Below, one piece after another: positions 1 through 12,801 of a stretch of 64,000 bases of DNA (positions within the stretch are counted from its first letter, which is position 1; each line of letters starts with the position of its first letter). The translations under genes were made by a program, and so were the position numbers. The notes under the pieces are model-generated. The model had not been told where the DNA came from. It worked only from the letters and a program-made list of their open reading frames with translations, and did not search any database. This DNA is from Lotus japonicus (taxonomy: Eukaryota > Streptophyta > Magnoliopsida > Fabales > Fabaceae), in contig NC_080041.1 in the NCBI RefSeq assembly GCF_012489685.1, positions 101,270,981 to 101,334,980 on the forward strand. Direction: 5' to 3'.

Positions 1-1044
1 TGAAATCGAATCCAAGGAAGAATACATACTACTGTGGGGAGAGAAAGATGTTGTAGACTGTAAAGAACCAACTGCTTCATCAAACGAAAGAGGCCTAAAA
101 TGTGAAGGATGAGTTACATTGCCATAGCTTTTCTCCCTTTCCATCTTTCCACCCCTCGAACGCCAGGGAATCGGGGATGCTGATCCACCAACAGCAGCAG
201 CATCATTAAATTGTTTCTCCAGATTAGAAGGACCAAGATCCCCAAACTCCCTATTACCTCTGCTCTTATCAGAGCTCTTAGATGAAGCCCTTGAACCTGA
301 ACTGGAATCACTCTCATTGATGAAGTTAGGACCATCCCCTTCTCTTGCAACCGATCTCAAACTGCGAACCGGTAAACCTAGTGGTTTATGACCAACAACC
401 TCACCAGATTCACCAGCAGAGACATATGGTTGAGCAACAACCACCACTGGCTCACTATGATAATACTCAGAATTCCAAGCTTGAACAACATTGGTCCCAT
501 TCCCATCATATCTAAACGGAAAACCAAAATTATCTTCAGGAATTGGCAATTGGGGTTTGTACTGTTCATCAAAAACACCAACAGTACCCCCAACATTAGA
601 ACACACCCCACCTGGCTGCTCCCCATCATAGTTCTGAGGAGGATCCCAACAATGCATCACCCTCTTCTCATCAAACCCAGATGAATTTTCACCCCCATCA
701 CCGAAAAGCGCGGAACCCGGAAACATTTTAGACACATAACTAGGTGAACTACCATCACTAGAGTGGGTTTCTACATGTGAATCTAACTCTGCATTTCTTC
801 TACTAAACAGACCATAGGTCACAGCAATGCCAATGAAGAGAAGGTGAAGAAGCTCCCAGAACTTAGTGAGCGCGGTTTGGCTCACAAATTCAGGAGCTTG
901 TGAAGGAAACAGTGGAAGAACAAGGACTAACAGTGCTAAGAATAGAACTTTGAAGAGGAAACCTGAGCAAGACTTACCTTGGTTGATGGGTTTTGGTTGG
1001 ATCCGTGAGGTGGATTTGGGGTGGAGGGTGGTGGAATCCGCCAT
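1..1044 (-). CDS. DUF761/DUF4408-type plant membrane protein, N-terminal part (runs off left edge)
   Basis: The minus strand is open from an ATG at 1044 to the window edge, giving 348 codons with no stop and no need for an intron. The protein starts MADSTTLHPKSTSR. It has two hydrophobic stretches, about residues 28-47 (FLFKVLFLALLVLVLPLF) and 61-76 (ELLHLLFIGIAVTYGLF), followed by SRRN and a long hydrophilic Ser/Pro/Gly-rich region. The order of two N-terminal membrane segments, the FWELLHLLF-GIA-YGLFSRRN block and a low-complexity tail with RPLSFDEA is what I know from plant proteins annotated as hydroxyproline-rich or DUF761/DUF4408. Their molecular function is not established. The C-terminal DUF761 motif would lie outside the window. 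The ATG is chosen because it opens just before the membrane block. Confidence 0.8.
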   Translation of the reverse strand, partial: MADSTTLHPKSTSRIQPKPINQGKSCSGFLFKVLFLALLVLVLPLFPSQAPEFVSQTALTKFWELLHLLFIGIAVTYGLFSRRNAELDSHVETHSSDGSSPSYVSKMFPGSALFGDGGENSSGFDEKRVMHCWDPPQNYDGEQPGGVCSNVGGTVGVFDEQYKPQLPIPEDNFGFPFRYDGNGTNVVQAWNSEYYHSEPVVVVAQPYVSAGESGEVVGHKPLGLPVRSLRSVAREGDGPNFINESDSSSGSRASSKSSDKSRGNREFGDLGPSNLEKQFNDAAAVGGSASPIPWRSRGGKMEREKSYGNVTHPSHFRPLSFDEAVGSLQSTTSFSPHSSMYSSLDSIS

Positions 1045-1189
1045 TGATGAACCTCCTCCTCCTCCTCTTCTGTGGTGGGGTTGGGATTTGTGGGAGTGAG
1101 ATGAGGAATGAAGAAAGGAAGACTTTGATTTGAAGCCAAGGAAAAGTGCATCCTTGGTAACAGGGACAAACTGGGAAGATAAAAAATTA

Positions 1190-1305
1190 AGTTACTTGTC
1201 TTTTTCTTTTTGAACAAAGATTAAGGTAATTGTCTTCTTTTCTTTGAACAAATATAAGGTAATTGTCTTTTTTATTTTGAACAAAGATTAAGGTAATTGT
1301 CTGTC
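1190..1305. repeat. Short tandem repeat, about 34-bp unit, upstream of the DUF761-type gene
   Basis: The phrase ggtaattgtctt followed by a T-rich stretch and gaacaaagattaa recurs about three and a half times with small changes. It lies 150-260 bases upstream of the minus-strand start codon, in the promoter or 5' leader. Confidence 0.6.
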
Positions 1306-1424
1306 CAACACAGTGAGGGAGAATTCAAAAAGTGTCACTATCAATCATGAATCTTGACCGTTGATTTGGATGACACAATTGTCAATGGAAATAAAATAGA
1401 TTCTACTTCTTTATAATAGGGGTA

Positions 1425-2480
1425 AATAATCACTTTGATCCTCAAAAGTGTCAACCGACTTCACATTCGTCCCTGAAAGTGGCTAACGCTAGTCAATTTA
1501 GTCATTGGCGTTAAAAAAACTTACGAACATTAACGGAGGAGCTGACATGACACGTTTTTTTGCCACTTAGACAATTATTTTAACTGTCAATTTAGTCCTT
1601 CTGTTGAAAAGTCAATATTATCTATCTAATTTTCTTTCACTTTAATCCATTTCTTCTTTCTTTCATCACCTTCATTAGATAAACCCAAAAATTTCAAGAT
1701 CTTCATCTCAAAAACCCAGAAAAGTCATATCTTCATCTTCATCCATTATCTTCTTTAACATTGAACCTATAGCCTCACAGCACCACCAATTATAACACCA
1801 CCTATAACTTAAAATCCCAGAAATAATTTTAAAAGTGAATTAAAATCTTAAAAGATCCCAAATTCAAAAAAAAAAAACCCTAACCCACAATTCCAAAATC
1901 TAGATCTGACATGCATTCTCTAGCCCATCATCTTCTTCATTGTCATTTTTGCCATTAGCTCCATTACCCACATGGCCAATCCAACAGGCGATTCGAACCC
2001 CAAAATCTGGGTTCGGAGTGAATGAGGGAGGAAGAAAATGGGGAGAGGGGTTGAGATCCGCAAAAGGATTGAAGTTTGAACTTGAAATCGCTTTCCACTG
2101 TCCCCAATTCATCAATAGGTATATATTTTCAATTTTTCACAGAGAACAAGATCAAGGTGCATATTTTCCACTTTCTTGATCTCTTTCTCTTCATGTTCGC
2201 ACCAATCTGGTTTGGGATTGTTTGGATTTGTGGTTTTGGGTTTTGCAACTGGGAGAGTGGGGAGGGAGGTTTCTCTCATAAAAAAAAATGTAACCTGAAT
2301 ATCGCCTAACAAAATTAAGGTTAAACAATAACTACAAAATTAATTAAATGGTTAAATTTATTTCAGGGCCCTGACATATATTATCAAATCTAAATAGATT
2401 CCTAAAAAAATATTTCATGATTTTTAGTCATTGAAAATTATTAATTCAAACAAAGATCAAATTACTATTTAATGCTTACG
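1425..2480. mobile_element. Possible non-autonomous DNA transposon with weak terminal inverted repeats
   Basis: The left end reads gtaaataatcactttgatc. The reverse complement of the right end reads ttaaatagtaatttgatc, a match of about 16 of 19. Between them is a stretch that resembles a captured 5' leader or first exon (C/T-rich 1640-1760, then G/A-rich 2010-2090) but gives no recognisable protein. No target duplication could be identified, so the boundaries are tentative. Confidence 0.3.
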
Positions 2481-3217
2481 TGACTAAGTTTTACTCGGTC
2501 GACATCCAACATGTCATTCCACTTCGCCCTCCTCCTCCCCATCAGTAAAAAATAACATCAATTAATTACTCAACATTTTCCATAAACAACAAAAAATTAA
2601 AAAAGTAAACAATCTACAGTGTTTTGATACATACCAATAAATATTACAATAGGTATTAGTTAACTAGATATCATAAGTGGCAAGTTGCAATCCCTGTCGG
2701 GTTGGCTTTTTTGATTACTTGGACGACTAGTCCATTATTCATGCCTCTTCATGCTCATCCAAGCATGCCCAAGCTACCATCGTACATGACAAAACTAAGG
2801 GGCCAGAATTTCATGTCCAGTTGGAAAGTGGGTTTTCTTGCACTTGGCTAACATCACTCATTGTCAAATGGATTCCTGTAGGAAACTTTATTAGCACTTA
2901 AACTCAGATTCTCATGTGACAAAACACTCAAGTGGAACCCCAAACACACAACCCCAACAACCCCCCAACCCTGAAAAAGAAGAGGAGAAAATGACATAAT
3001 TTTAATCTTGTGGTATGAGCACAAGAATCTTCGAGAGGAAGCAATTATATTCGAGTTGAAAATATCTGCATATCAAGGTGGGGCGACAAGCTTTTTTGGG
3101 TAGGTTTTTTATCTTTCTATACACGAGATTCAAATCTAATACTATTTAACCTAAAAGGGAAATCATGTTATAAATATAATTTAAAACCATTCATGTATCT
3201 TTTAGTTAATTACTTAA

Positions 3218-3254
<37 letters not shown>

Positions 3255-3520
3255 AGAAAATTAATTCATTACATTGTATCATAGTTTCTATAACCTAATG
3301 ATTTAGACCATCTATAACCAAGTGATCTAAATTTTAATCATTGTAGACTCAATTGTTCTAATTAAAAAAAAAAATGAATTTCATCACATGAATGGTGAGT
3401 CAGTGCGTTATCCACCCGTTTTTCAAATATTTGGTTCTGATGAATTAAACATGCATTGCCTCAACCTTAGATAATTTTGTGGTCTAAATAATTAAAAAGC
3501 TCAAAAAATAATTTGTATGA
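2481..3520. other. Intergenic, no gene seen; AT microsatellite
   Basis: AT-rich sequence with no open frame of note on either strand. A pure (AT)n run of about 30 bases lies at 3221-3252. Nothing else stands out. Confidence 0.6.
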
Positions 3521-3581
3521 ATTTTGATATTTTTACTTTTAATATATCATTTTATAGTCACTGCTCAAGAGTTGTGGTCGT

Positions 3582-3588
3582 TATATAG
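3582..3588 (+). promoter_or_regulatory. TATA box of the AAA-ATPase gene
   Basis: The sequence tatatag lies 78 bases upstream of the ATG at 3666. A leader beginning near 3610 would be about 55 bases, a normal plant arrangement. The call is by position and motif only. Confidence 0.5.
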
Positions 3589-3665
3589 CTTGTACCTTGC
3601 ATCCATAGCCAAACTAACACACAACATCAAGTGTAGTGTAGTAGTGAGTGGAGTGGAGTGTAGGC

Positions 3666-5261
3666 ATGGGGGAACTATGGTCACAACTAGGCTCCTTAAT
3701 AGCCACCACCATGTTTGTGTACGCCATGGTTGAGCGTTTTTTCCCTGCTGCACTACGTGACAGTCTTCAATTACAGACACAAAAAATGGTGAACCTTTTC
3801 TACCCTTATATCCAAATCACCTTCCCTGAATTCTCAGGTGAGAGGCTCAAGAGGAGTGAAGCTTACACTGCAATCCAAACATACCTCAGTGAAAACTCTT
3901 CCCAACTAGCCAAAAGGCTCAAAGCTGAAGTGGTGAAAGATAGCCAGAACCCATTGGTTCTCAGCGTAGATGATGATGAAGAGGTGACAGATGAGTTCCA
4001 AGGTGTTAAGCTATGGTGGGCTGCAAGCAAAATCGCCACAAACCCGCAAGCTTATTCCTTCTCTTATTACACTCCCCTTGATGGGAAAAGATTCTACAAG
4101 CTCACTTTCCACAAGCAACACAGAGATCTCATCACTGTGTCTTACATCAAACATGTCCTGCAACAAGGGAAGGAAATTGCCTTGAGAAATAGGCAGAGGA
4201 AGCTTTACACCAACAATCCAAGCAGGTACGAGCCATTTCACTTATAAACTGTTCAACATTTAATTTTATTTTTCAATCCAATGTGAGACTTCTTTACTCA
4301 CACTTGATCTCGCGGCAGTGGTTGGTATGGTTACAAGCAATCAAAGTGGAGCCACATAGTTTTTGAGCACCCTGCAACTTTTGAGACACTTGCACTGGAG
4401 AAGAACAAGAAGGAGGAGATCATCAATGACCTTGTTAGGTTCAGAAATGGAAAAGACTACTATGCGAAAATTGGCAAGGCTTGGAAGCGTGGCTATTTAC
4501 TCTTCGGTCCTCCGGGGACCGGTAAGTCTACCATGATTGCCGCCATGGCTAATTTCATGAACTATGATGTGTATGATCTTGAATTGACTGCAGTTAAGGA
4601 CAACACTGAGCTGAGGAAGCTCTTGATTGAAACTTCTAGCAAGGCTATTATAGTTGTGGAAGACATTGATTGCTCTCTTGATCTCACTGGTCAGAGGAAG
4701 ATGATGAAGAAGGAGAAAAATGAGGAAGAAGAACCAAAAGAGTTATATCCTGGTAGAAAAAATGAAGAAGAGAATAGCAAAAGTAGTAAAGTAACTCTGT
4801 CTGGTTTATTGAATTTTATTGATGGTATTTGGTCAGCATGTGGAGGAGAAAGGATCATCATTTTCACAACAAACTTTATAGAGAAACTTGATCCTGCTCT
4901 TATTAGGACAGGAAGGATGGATAAACACATTGAATTGTCCTATTGTTGCTATGAAGCATTCAAGGTACTTGCTAAGAACTACTTGGATGTTGACTCACAC
5001 TATTTGTTTGCTAGAATTGCAAATTTGTTGGAAGTTACCAATATGACACCTGCTGATGTTGCTGAGAATCTGATATCTAAATCATTGAATGAAAATGTGG
5101 AGACTTGCTTGCTGACTTTGATTCAAGTTCTTGAGATGAAAATGGTAGAAGGAGAAACAGGGTTAAAGGAAGAAAAAAACAAGCAAGATCCTACTCAAAA
5201 GGGGATGAAAAATAATGCACAAACTGTGGAAGATGTGAAGGAAAATGGCTTCATTCATTGA
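3666..5261 (+). CDS. BCS1-like AAA-ATPase (plant AATP1/ASD clade), two exons
   Basis: Exons are 3666-4225 and 4319-5261, joined by a GT-AG intron with a split AG|T serine codon, giving 500 residues. The N-terminus has a membrane anchor (about residues 8-26, GSLIATTMFVYAMVERFFP). The AAA-associated domain follows, then the AAA module with Walker A GPPGTGKS and Walker B IIVVEDIDCSLDL. After a charged Lys/Glu linker comes GLLNFIDGIWSACGGERIIIFTTN and the second-region arginine block DPALIRTGRMDKHIEL. These are the marks of the plant BCS1-like family, membrane-anchored ATPases of mitochondria or ER often induced by stress or defence. Family length is about 480-530, so the protein looks complete. 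The ATG at 3666 is preferred over an upstream in-frame GTG because the family begins at this point. The charged C-terminal tail is variable in the family. Confidence 0.93.
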
Positions 5262-5559
5262 GTGGAAAAGATATTGATTGAGATTGTTACACTTGCTTGA
5301 TGAAACATCAATTCAGCTGCATTATTAAAAGCTACAATCTCATATAGTTCAATTTGTGGTTGAAACATCTACTTAGCTATATTATTTTCTTGTTTTGTAA
5401 GTGACAAGTGATAATATCAATCACTTTCATTCACGCGTGCCTGTCATTCTATTTCAGAATTAGACATTTTGAAACAGCATCATACCTGGTTCAGGGTCTA
5501 CCTACATGTGCTTACAAGAAAGAATTATATTCGTTGTAGTTTATACAGTTAGAAATTCT

Positions 5560-6218
5560 TTTACTACAACAATTGTTCACGTTTAGTGAAGCAACGACGG
5601 AGACCAAGCCAAAACCCTAATCGGAAGTAAGAGCTTAGCCACCATATTTGATATATCAAGTGAACATGGATAACACAATAGGCCATCTCTCTCTCTCTCT
5701 GTACCCTTTTATAGAGGAGCAGTACATGGGCCTTGGTGCCAAATAACACATACAAACATAACCAGCCCACATAGGAAAAAGTCACCCAATATAGGAGTCA
5801 CCCGCCAAATAAAGTAGCTCGCCTTGAAACCAAATACAAAAAAACATGATAATTGGATGAAAATCTCGTTTTTAATCATCCTAATTGGCTATATATAAAT
5901 AAGTCGATTGGTTCTGCTCAGCTAATTATTGGATGAAATGAATCTTGCTTTTAATCGTCCTAATTGGCTAACGTGATATTCATTTAGTTGTCTACAATGT
6001 GGGCATTGTTTAGTAAATGTTAGTAAATGAGTGTTATTTTTGACTAAACAGTACCTACATTATGGACTTAATCTTTGCAGTCCAACACAAACTAACTAAC
6101 ACTCATTTACCCTAATTCCTCTCACCCATACATGCTCACACACGCACAAAGCAAAGAAAGGAGGGAAAAATCACCGCTTCTCAACAGAGCAAACTAGAGT
6201 GAGTATGAGATCGAGGAA
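5560..6218. other. Intergenic, with a short diverged direct duplication
   Basis: No gene seen. The phrase attggatgaaaatctcg...ttttaatcatcctaattggcta at about 5851-5890 recurs at about 5930-5970 with changes. A short CT run lies at 5687-5700. Confidence 0.5.
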
Positions 6219-7040
6219 GGCTTCGTTTGGATCGGTGGAAGGGGATGGAGCGGGATGGAGTGGAGGGGATGGAGGAAGAGGTCCTTTGTTTGGATTAATT
6301 AAAAATGGATGGAAAGGGATGGAATTCAGTGGCACACATTCCATCACATATCACTACTTTCCCCCACTTTTGTTCCCCCCAAATTTGGGAGGAATGGGAT
6401 GGAGCAAAATAACTGATGTCTAATACAATTATTAAAATACTATTTTACCCTTTTGTAACTTCCTCCATAATTCCATGTTTTCACCATTCTTCTCCCTTTA
6501 CGTTGCTTAAACTGTGAAAAAGCTCCTGCTTTCGCTACTTCAGATTTTGCCATCAATTGTTTCTCTTGGCAAGGTATGTTTTTTATTTCTCTTCAATGTT
6601 AATGAGCCTGCTAAAGTCGTACGTAGCCACAGAGCTAAAGTCACAGCCACAAAGCTCAAATATTTGAGTTTTTTTTATAAAAAAATGAATGAATGACAAA
6701 TGCTAAATAAATTCTGTGACAAGAGGTAAAATAATAGAATTAAAATAATATTAGAATGGAAAGAAATATGTTTACTTGGGTTATATGATTTGAGAATTAT
6801 ATTTGAAAAATTATAAAAATAAAATAAAAATATAAGAAAGGGTAATATAGGAATGAAAAAGTTATAATTCATTCTGCTCCGTCCATTATCCAAACGATGA
6901 AGTGGTAACTTTGTTCCGTTCCATCATAACATACCCAAACAATGGACTGGGATTTTCATTCCATTCCGTTCCGCTCCATTCCATTCCATTATATTCCACT
7001 CCGTTCCGCTCCATTATGTTCCATCAATCCAAACATAGCC
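6219..7040. mobile_element. MITE-like DNA transposon, GGCT(A/T)CGTTTGG-type inverted ends
   Basis: The left end reads ggcttcgtttggatcggtgg. The reverse complement of the right end reads ggctatgtttggattgatgg. Further in, both ends carry ggatggagcggg/aatggagcggaa, extending the imperfect inverted repeat to about 40 bases. The 3-base flank GAA is present on both sides (6216-6218 and 7041-7043). The interior is AT-rich without a transposase. Short reading frames inside are chance. Confidence 0.7.
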
Positions 7041-7899
7041 GAAGGGGAAGAGGGCCAAATAGAGGGAGAGAGATTGCAAGGGAAAAGGAAGTTTATTGCC
7101 TGAGCTGATTTTATGCTTATTGCCTATGTTTCCATTCCATTCTGTATCTGTTACCTGGAAATCAAGTTCCTGATTTTCATTGATTAAATTTTCTTGCATG
7201 TTTAAACTGTGAAGCATTTGTGCCCAATGCGTGTGTCCTGAAGAATTGTCACAGGAACTGTTTGAAATGAATTCAATTGCATACATCATGGGTTGAATTG
7301 CAAGATAACATGAACAATTTTAAACACATTAATTATCATCAGGGAATATAATTATAGTGGCTACCCATCATAGTGGAAATCTTTTGCTGCTTTCCCCTGA
7401 GTTGACCTCAAATTGGAGAGCCATTTCTTTATAAGGCATGTTTGAATATATGATTCTACTCCTAAGATTAGCCTATTTCATGTTCAAAATAGCTTATAAT
7501 CAAAATCTATTTAAGAGAGCCTTTGAAAAAAAAAAAGTGATTTAATATTCAAATAAGCTAATGACAGTGAAGGAAAAACTCACTTGACCATATGTAATAT
7601 TTTCTTCCTATCAAGCTATTAAGCTAATGATTACATGATAAATAATAGTGACTTCTTTTTTGTCAAGAATAATAGTGACTTCAAACCTTCAAAAACCAGC
7701 TATATAAGGCCCACTATCACCAACAAAAGGAGAAAATTAAAATAATAATAATTTTCACTAATTGAAATAAGTCATAAGACTCATAACTCATGTTCGGATT
7801 ATATCAATAATCCTACAAGATGTTGAGATATTTAAAATTTGGAGGATAAAGCTCAACATTGGGCTAATTGAAGTGGAACAAATTTAAGTTTATACTCTT

Positions 7900-8014
7900 T
7901 GTGTCGATGTTGCGTCATTTTGATCGACGTTACCTAGCATGAATTAGCGCAGGGTGACGCAGGCGTTAGTGCTGACGTTAAATTTTGACGCTAAATCCAT
8001 CGTCTCTTATAGTG
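7900..8014. mobile_element. CACTA-type 3' terminus with GACGCTAAA subterminal repeats (remnant)
   Basis: The sequence ends ...cgtctcttatagtg, which in reverse begins CACTATAAGAGACG, a CACTA-type end. The inward 100 bases carry dispersed forms of gacgttaa / gacgctaaa / gcgttagtg, as expected of subterminal transposase-binding repeats. No matching CACTA end was found to the left, so this is a fragment. Confidence 0.4.
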
Positions 8015-8444
8015 ACTGTTAGAAGTTGGTTATATATGTGTGAATAATAATTATATTTGTGTGTAAACTATTACTCAGATCATTAAGTGAATCCATACAA
8101 GTTATGTCAACCTCTGATTTTCGGTAATCTCAACACCTTCTCTCTAAAGTCTCAATTTAGCACTTATGTATTCCTTCAGTAGTGATCATTGTTTTACTAA
8201 GTAAAGGCATACAAGAAAAGAGAGAGGGAGTCACGTTTGTTCTTATTAGTGTTGTTTATTAATTTTACCAACGTTCGCACAATTTTAATCGCCTCAGAAT
8301 TAAGTGGGAAAAGAGAAAGGTATGGATCACAAATTGATTATGGTAATAAAGTGGCATTTGCACCGTAGTCTTAGCTCAAATATTAAATTGGTTAGCCAAA
8401 TCAGTCATCACCTACCAATGAGACTAGTCAAATTCATAAATATA

Positions 8445-8721
8445 CTCTCTCCGTTCCTATATAACTGATACTTTAAGGTTGTGGCACAAATATTAAGAAG
8501 TAGCAATTAATATTCTTGTTTTACTAAAATTACTATTTAACTTCCTATTATATCCTCTATCTCTCTTATCAATTCTAACTTTTCAATTTTCCTACCAACA
8601 ATAAATGAAGGGCACAATTGATAAAGTAGCATTAATGTTCTCTTGAAATTGTAAAAGTATCAGTTAAATAGGAACAAAAAAAAGAACCAAATTAGTATCA
8701 GTTATTTAGGAACGGAGGGAG
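8445..8721. mobile_element. Stowaway MITE (Tc1/mariner type), TA duplication
   Basis: The ends CTCTCTCCGTTCCTATATAACTG and the complement of CAGTTATTTAGGAACGGAGGGAG form inverted repeats of about 23 bases. The dinucleotide TA is present immediately outside both ends (8443-8444 and 8722-8723). At 277 bp with no coding capacity this is a typical Stowaway, lying about 400 bases upstream of the GDSL gene. Confidence 0.9.
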
Positions 8722-9023
8722 TATCACATTAGCATTCAATCTCTATGTTTCCATATAATTAGATTGGTTGACATAAAAATGATAAAATCATTCATCCGTC
8801 TCACCTTAAATTTTAATGGTCAAACCACAAAGCATGCATCCAATTAGAAAGTGGGAAACACTTTTGTTTATAGTTTCTAGTTGTTTCTCATTTCTCATTG
8901 CTACCAACTTATTCAAGTTCGTAACATTGCTACAATTTTTACAACTAGAACTTAAAGAAGCCTTCAATGAAAGAGGACCCATCCTATAGGCTCATGCAAT
9001 CACCCTAAAATAATGAAAATGGT

Positions 9024-9030
9024 TATATAA
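9024..9030 (+). promoter_or_regulatory. TATA box of the GDSL lipase gene
   Basis: The sequence tatataa lies 102 bases upstream of the ATG at 9126, in the context ggttatataaagacc. Confidence 0.6.
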
Positions 9031-9125
9031 AGACCTGAATCCCAATTCGTAATGCTCCAAGTTCCAAGCCATATTCAAAACAAAGCCTTTCTATCAATAC
9101 AACCTTATAGCTATATTTCATTTTA

Positions 9126-11999
9126 ATGGCAGACTCATTATTAAGTTTTGTTCCTATGGTGCTTCTTGGTTTAGTTTTAGTCCTTGGTGTTATTGTCCCT
9201 AATGCTGAAGCTAGGCCAAGAGCGTTCTTTGTATTTGGAGACTCGCTTGTTGATAGTGGAAACAACAACTATTTGCTTACCATTGCTCGTGCTGATGGTC
9301 CTCCTTATGGAATTGACTATCCATCTCGGAGACCAACTGGCCGTTTCTCTAATGGCTTCAACATTCCTGATCTTATCAGTTAAGTCTATATATAAAAAAA
9401 TTTATTTAGCATATTTTATGTCTTAATGATGGATTGAAATTTTCCATCTCGGAAGTGTCTCGTTCGTCCTCTGTCTCACCGATAAGATTTTGACATGTCA
9501 GTCACCATGTATTGTTCTACACATGTCTCCTTTTAATGGACATGACAAAACCTTATTAGTAGGACTTAAACACCGTTTTGGGATAAAAGATTTTGTTATA
9601 TGATATCAAATCTTATCATTGCCTAATATAGTCTATAACAAGCTTGGTTGTTTCAGGTCAGAAACTTGGTGCTAAGTCTGTTTTGCCATACTTGAGCCCA
9701 AATTTGAGGGGGGAGAATCTCTTAGTTGGTGCTAGTTTTGCATCAGCTGGAATTGGAATCCTTAATGATACTGGAGTTCAGTTTGTAAGTAGTTTAATCA
9801 CCAGCCATTCTTGGTTTCCTTGCTACCTATACAACTAAATAATGCATAAGCATACACAACATAAATAAACATGGGTGAGTATGCTTAATATGTAATTGTA
9901 CCAACGAGTGGCTAGTTCATTCATTCCTCTTTAAATAAAGTCTATTGGAGTTTCACATATGTAAAAAACTATGTTGGAAGAACTATCTCTACTATGATGT
10001 GGATGTTCGAACAATATTATCTCTCGTAGGTGATGCATGTGATGTGATTTGGAAGAAAAAACAAGACTACCTAGTGCCTTCCTAAACTAATGGTTAATAA
10101 AACTATCTCTGCATTTATATTTTAATTGAGATATAGAGCAACTCATTTGATAGGAATTGGAAACACGTATAATGAGAGTAGCTGGATTCCTTCTCTCCTC
10201 TTAGATTTTGGGTTAAATCTAACTCTAACTACCTCTGAAACTAGTTCCATTGTGAGAATTGTTCTATCATTTATAAGATGTATATCTAATGAATATGAGA
10301 CCTTTGAGACGTTCTCATTAGTGGATCCCCTGCCTAAATAAAGGGTATCTTTAAAAAGCCAAGTTCTAAAATAAGAAAATCCAACTATGCTTATTAATGC
10401 AACATTTGCAGATGAACATAATCAAAATGCATACACAACTAGAGTACTTTGAAGAATACCAACAAAGAGTGACGGCTCTAATCGGTGCTTCAAAGACTAA
10501 AAGACTAGTGAATCAAGCACTGGTCCTCATCACTGTGGGAGGCAATGATTTTGTGAACAACTACTACCTAGTTCCCTCTTCTGCGAGGTCTCGCCAGTAT
10601 CCACTGCCAGCGTATGTCAAGCTCCTCATCTCTGTGTACCGAAGGCATTTGCAGGTAAACCCCCAAAATGCACAAAGCCACATTCACACATTGTGGGCTT
10701 GTTTTGTTAGTGTTATGTAAAAGGGGTTTTTAGTTACCTTTTAGTTTTTAATGTTAGGAAAAGTGAAAAGAAAAACTTATTTGATATGAGCACATTTTGA
10801 AAATACAATTTTTAATTAAAAACGGTTCGATTGGGAAGTGCAAGCCAAAATGTTTCTTTAGTTTGGGGTGAGTGTGGTATATAGTCCAAAAACCTTAAGG
10901 TGATTGGACCTCGAATACTCAATCATATATATCATTTGTCTCCTCATCTATTCTATGGGGGATTATTTTATATTTCAACATTTTTTAGTTTTCCAGTCAC
11001 AAGTCTTTCAACTACTTTGTTTATTATCTCGTTCAAACAGTTTTTATTTTTTTGAAAAATAGGTTCTAAGAAATGTTTTCAAAAATAATATTTTAAATTC
11101 AGAAAATTGAGAAGAGACAAGCACGCAACATGTTTTTCTTTCTTGAACTAAATAAACCAATGCACGCTCATGACTCGTCTTTTTCAATTGTGGTAAGCAT
11201 TGCAGAGGCTGTATCATCTGGGAGCTAGGCGAGTTCTTGTGACAGGAACAGGGCCATTGGGTTGTGTCCCTGCAGAACTAGCAATCCGCAGCAAAAATGG
11301 AACCTGTGATCCTGAGCTACAACGTGCTGCGGCGTTGTACAACCCTCAACTAGGACACATGCTAAGAGAACTCAACCAGAAATTTGGCAGAAACATTTTC
11401 ATTGCTGCAAATACATCACTAATGCACCTTGACTTCATTAGTAATCCAAAAGCATATGGTACTATGTACATCCTATTACAAACTTTCATTTTTAAGTAAC
11501 CAGTGGCGATTCATATAACACTAAATAATAATGAATCACTCCAAACACTCACTTGTGATGCCAAACTCACCTTAGGTCAACTGATTTGGCATCATATGAT
11601 TGTTGCAATAACATGGTAGGAATAAATCCTTACACTTATAGTGTGTTTGATTAGCCTTGGAGTTAATTTTGAATTTTGCTACTAAAAAACTACTCACATA
11701 AACTTCTCCTATAATTGATAGGTTTCAAAATTAATTGTAAATTTTTTTGGTTGTTGAATGGTGTAGGATTTGTTACATCAAAAAAAGCTTGTTGTGGGCA
11801 AGGACCCTACAATGGTATTGGGCTATGCACGGCATACTCCAACTTGTGCCGGAATCGAGACTTGTATGCATTTTGGGATCCATTCCATCCAACTGAAAAG
11901 GCAAACAGACTTATAGTGGAGCAAATTATGTCAGGCACAACAGAGTACATGATGCCAATGAACCTCAGCACCATTCTTACCTTGGATGCTAGCACATGA
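9126..11999 (+). CDS. GDSL esterase/lipase, LTL1-like, five exons
   Basis: Exons are 9126-9378, 9657-9784, 10412-10654, 11206-11458 and 11767-11999. All junctions are GT-AG and in frame, giving 369 residues. A hydrophobic signal peptide covers about residues 1-29 ([21 protein letters not shown]...AEA), so the enzyme should be secreted to the apoplast. Block [17 protein letters not shown] holds the catalytic Ser. The block II glycine lies in [11 protein letters not shown]. Block III is [12 protein letters not shown]. The C-terminal [15 protein letters not shown] supplies the Asp and His. Length and five-exon layout match the plant GDSL family, and the ending [13 protein letters not shown] resembles the LTL1/At5g33370 branch. 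Members hydrolyse ester bonds in lipids or cutin-type substrates; the substrate here cannot be read from sequence. Confidence 0.93.
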
Positions 12000-12800
12000 A
12001 CATGACATTAAAGAACCTAATAAATGACCTGACTCTCATTGACCGCTCTTAATCGTAATTGGGTTAATTTGTTGTTTGTATGGAGTGAATTGAGTAATTT
12101 TCATAGTGGTCAAGTAAATGGTGCACAGAATATTGGGTAATTATTTTGGTTTTGCAAGAAATTTAATTTAATTATTTGAGGCAACTATTACTTACATGGT
12201 GGCTGGTTCATGTGTTTGATTCCGCTGAAGTAAGGTTTTAAGTCTAGGTTATTTGAATTGTGAATATTCTCAAATCTAACAAGATTATCTAATGAAGGAT
12301 ACATGTGGTCAGAAAAAGAATAACTATTATATTGGGGATGGAAATGATAATTTATTCTACAACAAGCAACATTGCAAAATCAAAAATTTCCCTTTTAGCT
12401 TACAATATATGTTTATGCTTATGAACCTTTTAATTGTAGCCTTAAAGTAATTTTGATTTTAACCATAAGGAGTTGAAGTTTCATCCTTCTGGTTAACGTT
12501 TAAATTAAAAACATCCCTAATTAATTCAGCTAGCTATAACCTCCATGATAAGTGAGCTTTACTAAATTAAGCATTCATGACCCTTTATCTTCAAAGTTGT
12601 CCACCCTGTAAAAATTTCCAGGTTGAACACCATCATGCAATAAACAACCAAAACAAAACTTAAGTGAGATCATTTAAGAGTTCAACAACAACTAAGAATA
12701 CTCAATAAATTTATCCACTATTAAGTCAAGGTTGAAATTGAAACACCTTTCGGTAATATAAAATGTTACTGCAAACATCAATGTTCCCTTTTAATTTAAG
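12000..12800. other. GDSL 3' flank, no further gene seen
   Basis: AT-rich sequence without a supported reading frame. The first 200 bases probably hold the 3' UTR of the GDSL gene. Confidence 0.5.
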
Positions 12801-12801
12801 C

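Noticed and set aside
114..684. Short frames on both strands within the DUF761-type gene
   Set aside because: The third minus frame is open across the whole interval and encodes the recognisable protein. These are shadows of it.
10126..10341. 71-codon frame in intron 2 of the GDSL gene
   Set aside because: It lies between well-defined exons, has no family resemblance and ends without a splice donor in a sensible place.
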